A stretch of 64,000 nt of DNA from Nocardia jinanensis (GTDB taxonomy: Bacteria; Actinomycetota; Actinomycetes; Mycobacteriales; Mycobacteriaceae), in the NCBI RefSeq assembly GCF_014645735.1, contig NZ_BMMH01000004.1:62001-126000 (forward strand). The letters are read 5' to 3'. Of this stretch, positions 63,768 to 64,000 are shown one piece after another; within the stretch, counting starts at the first letter, position 1, and each line of letters begins with the position of its first letter. Below the pieces are notes generated by a model. The model saw nothing but the letters and a program-made list of their open reading frames with translations. It was not told the origin of the DNA and made no database searches. The translations under genes and the position numbers were made by a program.

Positions 63768-64000
63768 ATGGCATACGACGAGGAACTGGCGGAACGGGTC
63801 CGGGATGTGGTGGGCATCGGCGCCGATGTATCCGAGCGCAGGATGTTCGGCGGACTCGCCTTCCTTTTCGGTGGGCATATGGGAGTCGCCGTGAGCCGGG
63901 AGGGCGGGCTGATGGTGCGGATGGAGCCCGCGGCGGCCACGGCGCTGGTCGACGATATCTCGGTGACCCCCATGGTGATGCAGGGCAGAGAACTGGACGG
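63768..64000 (+). CDS. TfoX N-terminal domain protein, 3'-truncated
   Basis: About 77 residues are visible before the window ends. The protein begins MAYDEELAERVRD and has ERRMFGGLAFLFGGHM, the TfoX-N signature. The single-domain form occurs in many actinomycetes and is not a proven competence regulator. It is divergent from the DUF1648 gene across 110 bases. The end lies outside the window. Confidence 0.88.
   Translation, partial: MAYDEELAERVRDVVGIGADVSERRMFGGLAFLFGGHMGVAVSREGGLMVRMEPAAATALVDDISVTPMVMQGRELD

Overview
The window is about 70% GC, with GC-rich third codon positions, frequent GTG starts and 4-base start/stop overlaps. Its content points to a mycolic-acid actinomycete, most likely Nocardia or a close relative: whiB2, the F420 genes fbiA-fbiB, mtrA-mtrB-lpqB, secA1, rmlD with a WbbL-type rhamnosyltransferase, mannose-donor genes, a wax-ester/diacylglycerol acyltransferase, desA3-type desaturases and alkB-rubredoxin genes. 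From 14.8 kb to 57.3 kb the gene set resembles, with rearrangements, the part of the M. tuberculosis chromosome that carries desA3, secA1, mtrAB, manA, whiB2, fbiAB and rmlD.

Layout. 0-0.6 kb: end of an unknown gene plus a small unknown gene. 0.86-8.35 kb (minus strand): a tightly overlapped four-gene operon encoding a SWIM zinc-finger protein, a MoxR-type AAA+ ATPase, a DUF5682 protein and a VWA protein. It has the same parts as the uncharacterised E. coli yehL-yehM-yehP-yehQ genes. 8.85-11.84 kb, divergent: an SMC/Rad50-like ATPase with one CPVC motif, overlapping a small helical partner. 11.9-14.6 kb: YchJ-like, SelW-like and FmdB-like small proteins and a type-B carboxylesterase. 14.8-20.1 kb: nucleotide-sugar and wall-polymer genes (GDP-mannose pyrophosphorylase, rhamnosyltransferase, rmlD, an LCP ligase, a TIGR03089 protein). 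20.3-24.2 kb: cytochrome P450, a phytoene-desaturase-like flavoprotein and a CDF transporter. 24.2-24.9 kb: a gene-free, repeat-rich stretch. 24.9-30.9 kb: manA, a SIS-domain protein, pmmA, a DUF3499 protein, a degenerate metallopeptidase-like protein and whiB2. 31.2-34.1 kb: fbiA-fbiB-nudix. 34.4-38.0 kb: alkB, two rubredoxins, a TetR regulator and a second alkB. 38.2-46.7 kb: sahH, tmk, mtrA, mtrB, lpqB, comF-like and hpf. 46.8-54.1 kb (minus): bluB, two desaturases, their ferredoxin/flavin reductase, a DUF6912 protein and a WS/DGAT. 54.5-57.3 kb: secA1. 57.4-64 kb: a DUF732 secreted protein, an SsuABC-type importer with an FMN monooxygenase, a GntR/DUF1648 pair and a truncated TfoX-N gene.

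How the genes work together. The mannose and rhamnose genes feed cell-envelope glycans. fbiA and fbiB make F420. The alkB-rubredoxin genes and the desaturase-reductase genes act on alkanes and acyl chains, and two desaturase/reductase promoters share a palindrome. The ssu-like operon probably imports an organosulfur compound that the downstream monooxygenase attacks. The least understood material is 0.86-11.84 kb (two divergent NTPase-centred operons, possibly linked to stress or conflict) and a dispersed structured repeat family present at 14.7, 24.3, 29.6 and 29.8 kb, with related short motifs at 24.7 and 28.9 kb. Several copies end exactly in the stop codon of a gene. No tRNA, rRNA, CRISPR array, prophage or intact insertion sequence was seen.
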